NCBI RefSeq assembly: GCF_036785885.1
Contig: NC_092314.1
Coordinates: 16,327,638 to 16,391,637 of the forward strand
DNA from: Coffea arabica
Taxonomy: Eukaryota; Streptophyta; Magnoliopsida; Gentianales; Rubiaceae
Reading direction: 5' to 3'
DNA: 64,000 nt
Within the stretch, counting starts at the first letter, position 1. Each line of letters starts with the position of its first letter. The translations under genes and the position numbers were made by a program. Positions 1 to 10,664 of the stretch are shown piece after piece. The notes beneath the pieces are model-generated. The model was not told the origin of the DNA. It worked only from the letters and a program-made list of their open reading frames with translations, and ran no database searches.

Positions 1-371
1 ACTAGAATTTATCTATTCTTGAGTTAATTTCTGTCTACATTCATGCTAGTTAATTATTCATTCTTAGTGTAATTGCTTAATTATTTTAGTTTTACTCCGA
101 TAAAACCTCCCATCATCAATTGAAACTTCAAATAGACAAATATCCCCAGTCCCTAAGGAGACGACTCTGTTTGCTACTATCTATTTGTTAGTATCGTTGT
201 CAGCTAATTAATTCTGGTATATCAGATTAATCAAACTCTTCGCGAACAGGGTGAATCAAGTAACCCATTGCACACCTAGAGTCCCTGCTCCAGTACCTAG
301 AGTTGATTATTGACTGCTTTAGTGGTAGTTAGGTTTTTATCATTATTATTGCACAGGTTCGACACCTGTTA
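1..371 (+). repeat. 3' part of a Ty3/gypsy LTR (plus-oriented, cut by the window edge)
   Basis: The stretch ends with TATTATTGCACAGG, TTCGACACCTGT and a final TA. Read in reverse, this is the start of the LTRs of the minus-strand gypsy elements at 36273 and 43841. It also holds the phrase CCCTAAGGAGACGACTCTG, which matches the same region of those LTRs (CCCTGTGGATTCGACTCTG in element C). No primer-binding site follows it, so it is a 3' LTR or a solo LTR rather than a 5' LTR. The terminal CA has become TA. Confidence 0.5.
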
Positions 372-471
372 GATTGTGACCAAATCACGTACACAAACTG
401 CAAATTTTTTTGAGGAAAAAGAATTAACAGAAAACACAACATTAGTCTTGATAAAACACAGCTGCAATTAT

Positions 472-577
472 TTTTTTAAATAAAAAAAAATTTGTTTTCT
501 AGCAGCGGAGGGGTAGTTGGGAGGGGGAAAGGGAGATTTCAACCTTAGCCACTAAACCAATACCTCATCGGCACAAT
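472..577 (-). repeat. Short tRNA-derived SINE-like insert
   Basis: On the minus strand there is an A-box-like TGGTTTAGTGGCTAAGG followed at once by a B-box-like GGTTGAAATC, and then a T/A-rich tail. Near-identical short direct repeats flank it: TGCAATTAT at 463-471 and TGCAATTAAT at 578-587. That is the layout of a tRNA-derived SINE. Its length of about 105 bp is short for a full copy. Confidence 0.4.
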
Positions 578-599
578 TGCAATTAATATTGACAAAACA

Positions 600-777
600 T
601 TAAAGGAAAATGAAGATTACGCTATGATCAGAAAATTCCACAACATTAACCAATTTGGCAAAATCACAACTGTCCTCTGAATGAGAAACCACCCCAGCCA
701 TCTTATTCATCTCTAATAATTCCTTCACAGCATCTAAAATGTGCAATCTGGATGCATCTTTGCACCTAACAATGATA
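600..777 (-). pseudogene. Orphan terminal-exon-like fragment, unknown protein
   Basis: The minus strand reads open for about 58 codons from a splice-acceptor-like end (a long T run then AAG at 778-780) to a TAA at 600-602. The peptide includes VRCKDASRLHILDAVKELLE and FAKLVNVVEFSD. Its composition looks like a soluble helical protein and is unlike the A/T-rich surroundings. I do not recognise the family. No start codon and no other exon are visible, so it is either a captured gene fragment or the last exon of a gene that has been destroyed. It may also be chance. Confidence 0.25.
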
Positions 778-1097
778 CTTAAAAAAAAAAAGTTTCGTCA
801 CACTTTTCACTTGGCTCCTATAATATCCCGATTAGAAATCATTACAAGATTGTTGAGTCTGGTAGTTAGTTACGGAATATTTCCACGTCAGCAATTATAC
901 AGTTAGGGAGAATCTCAGTAGTAACCGCCATTTTTTTTTTTTTTGTATAAATAAGAGAATTAGAGAAGTGCAGAGTGTGTGTTGATTTGATGTAACTAAT
1001 TCTCACTCTCTCAATAAAATTCTCTCTCTTCTCTCCCAATTTCTTCTTCTTCTTTTCCTTTTCTCTTTCTTCAACCCCCCACCGGGTCATTACAAGG

Positions 1098-1109
1098 TGG
1101 TATCAAAGC
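1098..1109 (+). other. Primer-binding site, initiator tRNA-Met
   Basis: TGGTATCAAAGC differs at one position from the usual plant iMet primer site TGGTATCAGAGC. It begins three bases after the LTR's terminal CA, as expected for a plant LTR retrotransposon. Confidence 0.6.
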
Positions 1110-1166
1110 TACCTTTCCTCGGCCTGATCTGAGGTAGTTAGTTCCACTACGGCGGAAGGAACCAGA

Positions 1167-1601
1167 TTGAAATCTCTAGAGGAACAGCTTAAAAGGCAGG
1201 AAATTAGAACCCAGCGAGTAATGGACAGCTGGGCGGCGACAGAGAAGCAAATGAGGGATTCGATGGCCGTCCATCGGCAACATTTGGAAGAGAAAATTGA
1301 ATTGTCCAACAATGAATTGAAGAACTTAATTTCAGCTCTATCCAATCAATTCGGAGCTGCGATGAGGACTGTTCATGGTGATAGAGGAATTTTGCAGACC
1401 CCCACAGGGCATTCTGACGGGCAAAATCACTGGGGACGTATAGAATAAGATTCCGGAGGAAATAGGCAGTTCTTGCAATTGGCCATTCCAAGGATGGAAT
1501 TTCCAGCCTTTGATGGAGAAAATCCATGGGAATGGATCCGAAATAGTCAAAAATATTTTCATACATTCCATATTCCTGACTCTCAAAAGATGGATATGCC
1601 A
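1167..1601 (+). pseudogene. gag remnant of element E
   Basis: The first part, 1167-1448, encodes a charged coiled-coil-like N terminus (LEEQLKRQE, LEEKIELSNNELKNL). It is followed by a TAA and then, still open, by RMEFPAFDGENPWEWIR. That is the hallmark opening of the plant gypsy gag domain (P.FDGE.P..W). The reading stops at 1601, after only the first third of a normal capsid domain. A premature stop and a large deletion make it non-functional. Confidence 0.55.
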
Positions 1602-1604
1602 TAG

Positions 1605-1886
1605 TTTATTAAGGCTTCGGTAGCCTTTCAGCATCCTGAGTTGATCAAGAAGATTAAGCCCTTTAGGGTGAAATTAGCTAATGGAGATAATTTATTGTGT
1701 AAATTCTCACATGATTTCTACGTACTGGATATGGAGCCTTATGATGTGATCATTGGTGTTGACTGGATGAAAGCATATAGCTCGCTTACTTTTGATTTCA
1801 AGAAGTTACAATTAGTCTTTGACAAGGAACAGGAGTTGGTTAACCTGCAAGGAGATTCAAAGACTGCTGGTGTGAAAATGCATTAG
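1605..1886 (+). pseudogene. Retropepsin-like protease, C-terminal half (element E)
   Basis: The reading frame carries VKLANGDNLLCKF and then YDVIIGVDWM, the conserved second half of the plant gypsy aspartic protease (VANG..L.C and D.ILG.DWL). The catalytic DTG/DSG with its THNFI context lies in the deleted part, so no protease activity is possible. The deletion joins the gag fragment to this point within about 5 bp. Confidence 0.6.
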
Positions 1887-1887
1887 G

Positions 1888-2300
1888 GAAACAGAGCAAC
1901 CAGGATCCATAACAGGCATAGGATTCATATCAAGAGAAAGAACTTCATTCCAGGACACGAAATCATAAACAAGTATAAGAAGTTATTACTAACTAATTTA
2001 TACCACTAATCTGAGGTGAACTCAAGTTTCAGGCAATGCTCGAAATTTCAGACACACAAGGAGACTGATTTTAGTATGAACAAAAATTGGAATTATGGGG
2101 ATCCATTTTTTCTCGGAGAAGAGGAATAGATTTGTAAATTAAGCGTTGACTGAAAGTTTCTACAGGCCAATATTAAGCAAGGACTAAATACTCTTATAGT
2201 ATAATGTATAGTATGGAAGCATAAGATCCAAGCATAGTATGGCAGCATAAAGATGTTCAAGCCGAATTGACCTAATTCACTACCTTTCAAAACAAACAAT
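1888..2300. other. Intergenic; 3' flank of receptor kinase copy 1
   Basis: There is no convincing coding sequence. From about 2180 it aligns with 8800-8910 and 29800-29880, sharing GTATAATGTATA, AAACATAAGAT.CAAG and AAAGATGTTCAAGC.GAATT. It is therefore the shared downstream flank of the duplicated receptor genes. The stretch 1888-2180 has no recognised content. Confidence 0.5.
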
Positions 2301-2429
2301 TCTTGTAAAGAAAGACTAGGAATATGTTTGAATCATCCATTTATTTTTTCAAATAAAAAGCCACAGATGTCTTCTTTATCAGTTCATCGAACTAGCAACT
2401 TCATCTTGGTGATTCAGACCAGTAAGCAG

Positions 2430-2521
2430 CTGCAAATCAAGATTTCAAGCATTAGTACAAGAAGACATCCTTTTCCATGCTAGTGGGCACAGCACTTATA
2501 TAACTTTTCTCTTGTTTCCGT

Positions 2522-2556
<35 letters not shown>

Positions 2557-2686
2557 TGTCTAAAATGGATTCTGAACGATAGAAACCAGTTAGCTTACAA
2601 GACTTCGTCCAAAATAAAAGAATTTATCTAAATTAGAAAAAAAAATGAACTTCAACTTGTGGGCTGTATTAAATTCTCGAGTATAC
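2430..2686 (-). other. Probable 3'-UTR intron of receptor kinase copy 1
   Basis: On the minus strand, ten bases after the stop codon, ACAG|GTATAC is a good splice donor, and GATTTGCAG|CTG at 2430 is a good acceptor. The same donor lies just after the stop in the copies at 9207 and 30203 (ACAG|GTATGC, ACAG|GTGCAT). The same TTTGCAG acceptor lies downstream in both, and also in the remnant at about 22770. The intron would be 257 bp here. This is inference from splice-site conservation. Confidence 0.45.
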
Positions 2687-2695
2687 CTGTGGCAA

Positions 2696-5600
2696 TCAAA
2701 CTTCAAGATTTTCTTGGTGTACCCTCAGACCAAGTAAAACATCCTTAATGAGATGTAATTTTCTGACAACTTCATTCATATGCATCCTGTCATTTGGTAA
2801 TCTTGCAGAGCACTTCAGTCCAATTTTCAGTAGGGAAATAATGCACTCCATCTCTTTTCCACCATTGCTATTTTTCCCTCCAGGAGTTATTTTTCTGTTT
2901 TCATCTCCTTCAAGAAAAAGCAACGGGTTCATGGTTTCAGAAACTTGTTCATGTAAAGCCCCATTAACATAATTATGTAGATCCAGGTCACCCACGAATG
3001 TATCATCAGTTGGTCTCCTCCCTGTAAGCATCTCTAGCAAAAGAATGCCATAGCTGTAGACATCCCCCTGAGTTGATGCCGCAAGACCCATTCCATACTC
3101 TGAGATTTTGTTTCTAGACATATTATTATTGGGTAGTAAAAGAAAAACTATATAAAAGAAATAAGTGATTAAAATAAATCAAATGTTAGATTGGGGCATA
3201 ATGGACCTTCTGTTAGAACAAAATGACTTTAATTAAAATTTTTACTATGTATCGGTTATTAGAGATTTCATGTAAATCTGAAAAAAAAATTAAAAAGAAT
3301 TAAATGTCCCAAAAGTTCTACATTTCTGTGCACAATTAAGTAACATCTTGACCATAAAAAGGTTGTAAATTATAATTACCTGGAGCTGCGTAACCTATTG
3401 TTCCTTTTATGGCAATAGTACTGCTGGTTCCTTGCTCCGAAGAAGTGTTGACGGGTTTCGGGAGAAGCCTTGCCAATCCAAAATCACCCACATGAGCAAC
3501 AAGATCATTGTCAAGAAGAATGTTACTTGGTTTTAGATCACAGTGAACAATCTCAGCTTCGCAGTGGTCGTGAAGATATTGCAATGCTGAAGCCACATCA
3601 ATTGCAATATTTAGCTTCTGAAGAAGATTAAGACTTCTTGAGCTTGTTGCCTGATCAGTTGTCTCTGAAGGATGCAGCCACAGGTCCAGATTTCCATTTT
3701 CCATCAACTCATAGATTAGAGCTTTGAATTCATCACCCTTGGAATCAATACTGGAGCAATAACTCACGATAGAAACGAGGTTTCTATGGTGAATATTTCT
3801 CAATGCTTTGCACTCCGCCTTAAAACTTTTCGAAGCTCCGTTCTTTTGAAGATCAAGAACTTTAACTGCTACAAGCTTATTGCCATATTTTCCTAGCCTT
3901 CCTTTGTAGACAGCTCCGAAATTTCCTGAACCAATTAAGTTTTCTGGAGAAAATCCTGAAGTTGCACGAACAAGTTCATGGTAAGAAAGCCGTAAGAGCT
4001 CATTGTTTCTTGTGGGCATGCTAGAGAATCCGGCCACCATTCTTCTTTCTCTTTTTCGATATACCAAGAAATATAACAACAATGCACCGAGAACCAGAAG
4101 CGCTGCTGGTAAAACAATGGACAGCAATATGATAACCTTAAGCTTTCCTCTGGTTTTCCCTTTAATCACTGGGCAAGGTGGGAACTCCAATTCTGGAATG
4201 CCTCCACAGAGTTTGTTGTTGCCAGTCAATGATATTTGACTTCCATTCCTGAAAACTCCTGTGTTTGGTATCTCACCCTCAATGTCGTTGTAGGAAAGAT
4301 TTAAGTAGCTCAAAAACTGAAGCTTCTGAAGTTCTTTTGGTATTGGTCCAGTCAAGTTATTACTTGAAAGGTCTAATTGCTCGATGCTCTTCCAAGAAGC
4401 CAAATTTGGTGGAATTGTTCCTTGGAAAAAATTGGATTGCATAAAAAGATTCTGCAGATCTGAACAGTCAGCAAGTGATATGGGCATACCTCCAGCTAGT
4501 TGGTTGTGGGAAACATTGAAATCCACCAAATGTATAAGCTTTCCAACTTCAGGAGGCAGAGAACCACTAAACGAATTTCCACCTATTTTCATGTAAATCA
4601 GTGATGAGTGCGTCTGCAGAAAATGTGGTGATATAATTCCATTGAAGTTGTTTTGAGATATATCCAGATATTGCAAATTTTGACAGTTCATAAGAACATT
4701 GTCAAATATATTGCCCCCTTCAAACTGGTTGGTTGATAAGTTCAGATTGTATAGAGTGGTGGCGTTACATAGGGTAGATACTATGTGTCCTGAAAATTGA
4801 TTATCGTCAAAACGCAGAAGTTGCAAATTTTGTAATTTGCCAAAATCTCTTGGAATGACCCCTGAAAGATAGTTTTGTTCAAGGCCAAGTCGAATTAGGT
4901 TGACAAAATTTCCAAATCCTTCTGGAATCGTTCCTGACAGTTGGTTATCTCCCAAGTACAATGCAGTCAGTTGATTTGAGAGATTGGCCATGATTTTAGG
5001 TACATTACCTCCAAATGTATTGACACTCAAGGAAAGAATTCTTAGATTACTGCAGTTGGTCAGTGATGCAATAAAATCTAAGTCCCCAGTTGAATTACCG
5101 CCGAAGAGGTTTCTTTCAAGATTTAATCTTTGAAGATTTGTCAGATCTCCTAAATTAGCTGGAACTTGGCCTGAAACTTTATTATGGGAAAGATCAAGTT
5201 CCTTAAGCCTAGAAGCATTGGTGATTGAAGTGGGAAAGTTTCCAGAGAAATTGTTTTCCGCAACAGCTAATAGTGTCAGATTTGGTAGGGTGAGACCCAT
5301 GTTAATTGGGAGATTGCCATGAAAGTAATTGCTGGTTACTGAAATGACAGTAATGGCTGAACTATTAAAGATGGAGGCAGGGATTATACCAGAGAGTTTA
5401 TTTGCTGCAAGAACTAATTGAACCAACCTTTTTAAGAGCCCCATCTCTAGAGGCAAACTTCCCTCCAGATTGTTGAAGCCAAGGCTGAGTCCGATCAATG
5501 ATGATGATAAGTTCCCAATGGAAGAGGGAATCTCTCCCGTCAAATTGTTTTTGGTGAAATATATTCCTTTAAGCTTCTTCAAATTGCTTAGCTGATCAAT

Positions 5601-6104
5601 TGGAATCTTCCCTTCTAGCTTGTTACTGGTTAGGTCAATAACTATCATCTCTGTGCAGTAGCTCAGGTTTGCTGGGATTTTTCCACCGACTGCATTACTT
5701 GACAAGTTCAAGACTCTTAGCCTGAGGAGGCGACCGAATTCTTGGGGAATCCCACCATGGAATTGATTCTCCCCAAGTTCCATGGACCTCATGAAGCTTA
5801 GATTTCCGACCTGAGGAGCTATGGTTCCAGACAACTGCTTATGCCTTAGAGTCAATGCAATGACCCTTTGGTGTCGAGTACCACAAGTGACTCCTTCCCA
5901 CCGGCAATGGTGCTGTGAGTGGTTCCAGGAATTCAGCGCTCCAAACGGGTCATCATATATCTGATTCTTGAATTCAAGCAGAGCCAGACGATCGGTCTCA
6001 TTTTGAAATTGTTTAGCAGCTGAAACATGGCTTACTGAAAAGTTCATGGCAACTGAGAGTAGGAGAAAAATGTTTGCTAATGTCGATGAGCGAAGTTCCC
6101 ACAT
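2696..6104 (-). CDS. LRR receptor-like serine/threonine kinase, subfamily XII (copy 1, intact)
   Basis: Membrane receptor kinase of the FLS2/EFR/Xa21 class, the plant group that senses microbial patterns; the ligand is unknown. The coding sequence is complement(join(2696-3099, 3380-6104)), 1042 codons plus stop. The donor CCAG|GTAATT and acceptor CTCAG|AGTATGG rebuild GYAAPEYGMG in frame. The order is signal peptide (about 1-29), LRRNT cap with DRLALLEFK and a C-containing EGVTC (about 38-75), roughly 22 LRRs (about 75-620), one transmembrane helix (about 653-680) followed by RKRERR, then kinase: glycine loop [12 protein letters not shown] (about 715-727), VAVKV lysine (about 745), HCDLKPSN loop (about 853), DFGLA (about 872). 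HCD in place of HRD makes it a non-RD kinase, typical of immune receptors. A single intron in subdomain VIII is usual for the subfamily. No frame break is visible. The start at 6104 matches MWGFRSSTLAN in the other copies. Confidence 0.92.
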
Positions 6105-7457
6105 GGTCTATGTTGGGATCGGCTACAAACTGATGATTGAATGGTAAAAGTTTCTGTGGATTGGGAACACGTTTGAGCCGTTAAAGATTCTTGTGTTCTG
6201 CTTTATGGTTGCCCAAACAACCATAAACTTCGCTGTCAAAGCTCAAACTTTTCAAACCCCGAAAATTACTTGTAAAGGAGATCAGAAACAATTAGATGTT
6301 GAATTCCTAATGTTTTGCATTATGGATCATTCATTTGACTAATTAATTTTCACCTCAGCTTTGTTAACCGAGAAGGTCTTATCAAAGCAAGAGTTATCTC
6401 CAGCCAATTTTTCATTGATATATATTATTGAGCCAAAGTAAGTGTACCTCTATAAAATGTCATCGAAGGGGAATCTTGTGATTTAAACAAAGGAAAAATT
6501 GGTCAAAAAGTCTCTCATACTTTGTTCATAAAATTGGACTTTTTTATACCTTAAAAAAAGGATCACGTGTGAGTTATGTGGTGTATTTAGATTAAAAGTG
6601 GTAAGAAATTTAGGTTGGAACCAAATCTGGCCTACTTAATTTTGTAAGGGACATAAAATCAATATTTTAAAAGTGAGAAATGGAAAAAATTCATTTAACA
6701 AAGTGTAAAGATCCTGAAGGACATTTCAATAATTTTCCCTTACAAAAAAAAAAAAAAAAAAAAAAAGAAAAAAGAGAACGAATTTGGTGAGGTTTAATCG
6801 TGAGTCAAAAAAGATGACTCTGAAAGGGCGTAAACTCCCTAGTGATTCTGCTGTCTGATACCGCGTGATGGAGGATTAGAGATGGTCAATGATCTTCCCA
6901 GTTTGGCCCACAATGAGAATCAAATTTAACTGACGAGGACTCTCAACTCACACTATCCTCATCCCAACAAATAGCATTGGGCCAGTCGATGACTGGTTAA
7001 ATGAATCACAACAAAATGACCGAGGTTGAAACTGAAAATTTTCCACACCAGTAATAGGGATGTTATGAACCACTTGGAGACTTGGGCTCTTTGCCAAGGG
7101 CCCAGTTAGCAGACTTATTAAATTGGGCAAACTATACTAACACCGGCTGAACCTTTTGAAAATATTTCTTATTTTGTTCACTTGATGTTTTTTTTTTTTT
7201 ACCCCGGTTCGATTTGATCATTTAGCTTAGCTTAGATGCCTCATCTTTCCATTAGTCTAATTTCTACCTTTATGTTATTGATTAAAAGGTCCTAGATTTA
7301 ATACGGTATCTACTCCAGAGACATTTTCATCTATTGTCTTCATCCGTTTAGCCATTTAGATCTAGAAATGAGACATATTGATGAGATATGGGCATTAAGT
7401 ATCGGATTAATAGATGAAATTGAATAAAATGGACAAAATGTGATATTTACAATTAGG
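6105..7457. other. 5' flank of receptor kinase copy 1
   Basis: No coding sequence is visible. About 6230-6300 (CAAAGCTCAAACTTTTCAAA... GGAGATCAGAAACAATTA) and 6870-6930 (GATCTTCCCAGTTTGGC) match the flank of the last copy at about 35020-35160 and 35520-35580. The promoter-proximal region is thus part of the duplicated unit. A possible MITE lies inside. A long A run occupies 6747-6766. Confidence 0.5.
6492..6739. mobile_element. Possible MITE
   Basis: The ends GGAAAAATTGGTCAAAAAGT and (in reverse) GGGAAAATTATTGAAATGTCC are imperfect inverted repeats enclosing about 250 bp of A/T-rich non-coding DNA. The flanks TTAAACAAA and TTACAAAAA are similar but not identical, so the target duplication is unproven. 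The matching flank at 35.0-35.6 kb seems to lack this segment, which would support insertion. Confidence 0.3.
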
Positions 7458-7465
7458 GTTTTTGT

Positions 7466-8190
7466 CAATGTTGTTAAACTTGGATTGGATAGAGATTGGC
7501 TAAACCACTGGATCAATAGTCAACTGGACGAATTGGTCGGACCATTCTCGACAATCTGCTGATATCAATATGATATCATAATTATTTTATATTTTTATAA
7601 GTTTTAAAATATATTGAAATTAAATTCTTGGTTATATTTGGCCAATCATGAAAATGTTTCAAAAATATTAGACTTGCAATCAAATATACACCTAATAATT
7701 ATATATAAAAATGTAAATTTATGGTTAAAACATGTCCATTCTCTTAAATTACTTAAAAAACTAAATTAAAACAAATTAATGCAAGTTGGAATCATTGATG
7801 CTAAATTAATGAAATCATAGGGATAAAAACATCTTGATTTAGAGATCATTTAGAAAAGCGAGTGATTTTGATATTTACACTAAATGGATGACTTTTTTTT
7901 TTTATTCCTATTAATAAATGAAAGTGTTACAATTTAGGTAACTCAAATTATGTTTGGGGAAAAGAAGAAAATAAAGTTTGAGAATCGGATCAACCAGTTG
8001 AATCTAGTCACTGGTTTAACTGATTTTTGATGGTTTTGATTGATTTTTTACCAAAGCAGTTTTATACTACAAATCAGTTCAAAAAAGAAGGGCGGTTCAC
8101 GGTCAGATTGATCGAACCGTCCAATCCAGTTTGGATCTTCATGGTCGGATCGATCGAACTGTCCAGTCCAATTTCGATCTAACAACATTG
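7466..8190. mobile_element. Non-autonomous DNA transposon (MITE), 725 bp, with target duplication
   Basis: Its ends are inverted repeats: CAATGTTGTTAAACTTGG on the left and, read from the other strand, CAATGTTGTTAGATCGAAA on the right. A perfect 8-bp repeat GTTTTTGT flanks it (7458-7465 and 8191-8198). The inside has no coding capacity. Near the right end there are two diverged copies of a roughly 41-bp unit (GGTC.GAT.GATCGAAC.GTCC). An 8-bp duplication suits hAT-type movement; a Mutator-like origin (9 bp) is the alternative. Confidence 0.65.
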
Positions 8191-8198
8191 GTTTTTGT

Positions 8199-9206
8199 AA
8201 CACATGGTTTAGGGCACTCGTTAATACATCTAACCTAATATATATATATATATATATAGATAAACACACACATATATACTAACAATTATTATCTTTCCTT
8301 TCATTTATATACTTTTTGCTATTTAATTTTGCCTATCTTCCCTTGTATTTATTTACTTTTCCTAATTAATCTTATATTTATAAAAATATAACACCTAAAA
8401 TATATCTTAACAAGTGTCCTATGCGCACACGTTACTATTATTGTATAACCTATTTGAGACACCCCCAACAAAATAGGAATAAAAATAAAAAAGGTTAGTA
8501 CATACCGACTGACTATGCAGGTGATGATGCATATGATTATCATTTAATTTCATACTAAATGAAATTTTTTTACAATGACCACCATGGCCATCCAAAACTT
8601 AATCGGGCAATGTATGGATATGCTAGCAAGGGAACATATGGGTTTATTGTGCAATTGATTCCTGCCCTCTACCCCTTTATGTCGTTCTCATTGTGACTAA
8701 GATTTCGTGTGGTAGCAAAATCAACATTCAAAGAAAGGCATGCTTATGTAAATCAATCATAGGAGCAAGAGCATGCCCTGTAATTAAGTACAGTACAATT
8801 TATTGTATAATGTATATTATGGAAACATAAGATTCAAGTATAACACAGGAGGATAAAGATGTTCAAGCAGAATTGAGCCAATTGACTGTCTTTCGAAACA
8901 TTCAGTCCCTATAAAGAAAGAACATACCAACATATTTGAGTCGTCCATTTAATTTTTCAAATAAAAGAGCCAAAGGTGTCTTCTTTAGCTGCTCACACAG
9001 CTATCAACTTCAGCTCAGAGATTCAGACGAACAAAAGGCTGCAAATCCAGATACATCTTTTTCCATGCAAGTGAGCACAACACATCACTCCTTTTTTTTT
9101 TTTTTTGGCTAAAATAGATTCTGAATAGAAAAAATCGTTTGTCTAAAATAGAAAAACTGAACCTTAATTTGTGACTGTATTAAATTCTCATGCATACCTG
9201 TAGCAA
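8199..9206. other. Non-coding; 3' flank of receptor kinase copy 2
   Basis: It has a TA microsatellite at about 8239-8258 and is otherwise A/T-rich. From about 8600 it aligns with about 29640 onward, including CAATTGATTCC.GCC and TGGTAGCAAAATCAACATTCAAAGAA. The downstream boundary of the duplicated unit therefore lies near there. A poly-T run occupies about 9091-9105. Confidence 0.5.
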
Positions 9207-10023
9207 TTAAACTTCAAGATTTTCTTGATGTACCCTAACACCAAGAAAAACATCCTTGATGAGATGTAATTTGCTGACAACTTCATTCATGTGCATCAGA
9301 TCATTTGGCAATCTTTGTGAGCATTTGAGGCCGAGTTTTAACAGGGAAATAACACATTCCATCTCTCTTCCACCATTGATATTTTCCCTTTTAGGAGTCA
9401 TTCTTCTGTTTCCATCTCTTGCTTTGCAAAGAATCAAGGGTTCCACGATCTCACAAACTTGTTCAGAGTTATGCAGATCTAGCTCATCCATAAACATATC
9501 ATCAGTTGGCCTCCTCCTAGTGATCATCTCTAGCAGGAGAATCCCATAACTGTAGACATCCCCAAGAGTTGATGCCGTAAGACCCATTCCGTATTCTGAA
9601 TTTTTGTTTTCAGATATATAATGTTACGTTGTAAAAGAAAAACTTTAAAAAAATAGGGAAAATTATCTAAGGGAGATAACTGGATCAATTGTTTAGATTG
9701 GGGTAGATTAAACATATCTACTAAGTACTAGTTCATAAATGAGACTTAATTGAAATTGTTAAAGATGAATCACTAAAAGCCTAATGTTTAGATTGGTGGT
9801 CAATTTTCCCAGCCTTCCTTTGTAGACAGCTCCGAAATTTCCTGAACCAATTAAGTTTTCTGGAGAAAATCCTGAAGTTGCACGAACAAGTTCATGGTAA
9901 GAAAGTCGTAAGAGCTCATCGATTCTTGTGGGCATGCTAGAGAATCTGGCCACCGGTCCTCTTTCTCTTTTTCGATATACCAAGATATATAACAACACTG
10001 TAACAAGAACCAAAAGCGTTGCT

Positions 10024-10577
10024 TGTTAGGACCGGTCCAGAAATAAACAAACTAAAGTTAGAATAAAATAGGCGGTATAACCGACCATATAATGGTTAGT
10101 CGGTAGACACCAGTCATATAATAATTAGGCGGTAAAATCGACCATATAAAAGGGTTGTGGCAACCCAATAAAGACAAATAACAAAATAAAATAAAAGACA
10201 TAGAAGATTTACGTGATTCGGTCAAATTGACCTACGTCCACGGGCGAGAGAAAAGCAAATTTCTACTATGAAGAAAAAATACAAAAGCCGTAGGAAAGTG
10301 GTTCCTAGGCTAAAATGGTACTTGCAAAAGGTTTAGGAAATATTCCTAAAGTCAAAATAAGAGAGTCTAAAATATTTGACTATAAATGGATTAGATGATC
10401 CAAGAAACTAATAGCCCATATAATGCTTTCTTGATTGGTGCATCTAAACCTCTCAAAGGCCTCCTATATTTATAAGTGTATAAGGAGAGATTTTCCTTCC
10501 GCTTGGCCGATGTGGGATGAAGCAAAATGAAAAACTTATGCCACAAAGTCAAAGCTTGCGATTTTGACAAATCAACA
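10024..10577 (-). repeat. copia 3' LTR
   Basis: It starts TGTTAGGACCGG and ends AAATCAACA in plus-strand terms, matching 14844-15397. On the coding strand a TATA box (TTATAAATATAGG, about 10463-10476) lies in U3. Three diverged copies of a 28-29 bp unit (GGCGGTA..ACCGACCATATAA) occur at 10069, 10097 and 10126, in the R/U5 part. Confidence 0.93.
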
Positions 10578-10590
10578 AATCTCCACCTTA
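10578..10590 (-). other. copia polypurine tract
   Basis: The minus strand reads AAGGTGGAGAT directly before the 3' LTR. That is the classical position and composition of the plus-strand primer of plant copia elements. Confidence 0.8.
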
Positions 10591-10664
10591 GCATAATTTT
10601 AGTTCCACCATCGACAACAATAAAATTGCTCCACCTTCTCCATATAAGCCCTAATGGGCGTAAA

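Larger units (their letters stand above)
946..1887 (+). mobile_element. Fragment of a second Ty3/gypsy element with internal deletion (element E)
   Basis: A TATA box (TATAAATA, 946-953) and an AATAAA signal (about 1013-1018) mark the U3/R part of an LTR ending in TTACA at 1094. An initiator-Met primer site, a gag fragment and half of a protease domain follow. Everything after the protease is missing. The left end of the LTR is not resolved. The tRNA-iMet primer site sets it apart from the tRNA-Asp elements at 36-64 kb, and it is probably a chromovirus-type gypsy. Confidence 0.6.

Noticed and set aside
866..1090. Minus-strand frame of 74 codons
   Set aside because: It is the antisense of the C/T-rich end of a gypsy LTR.
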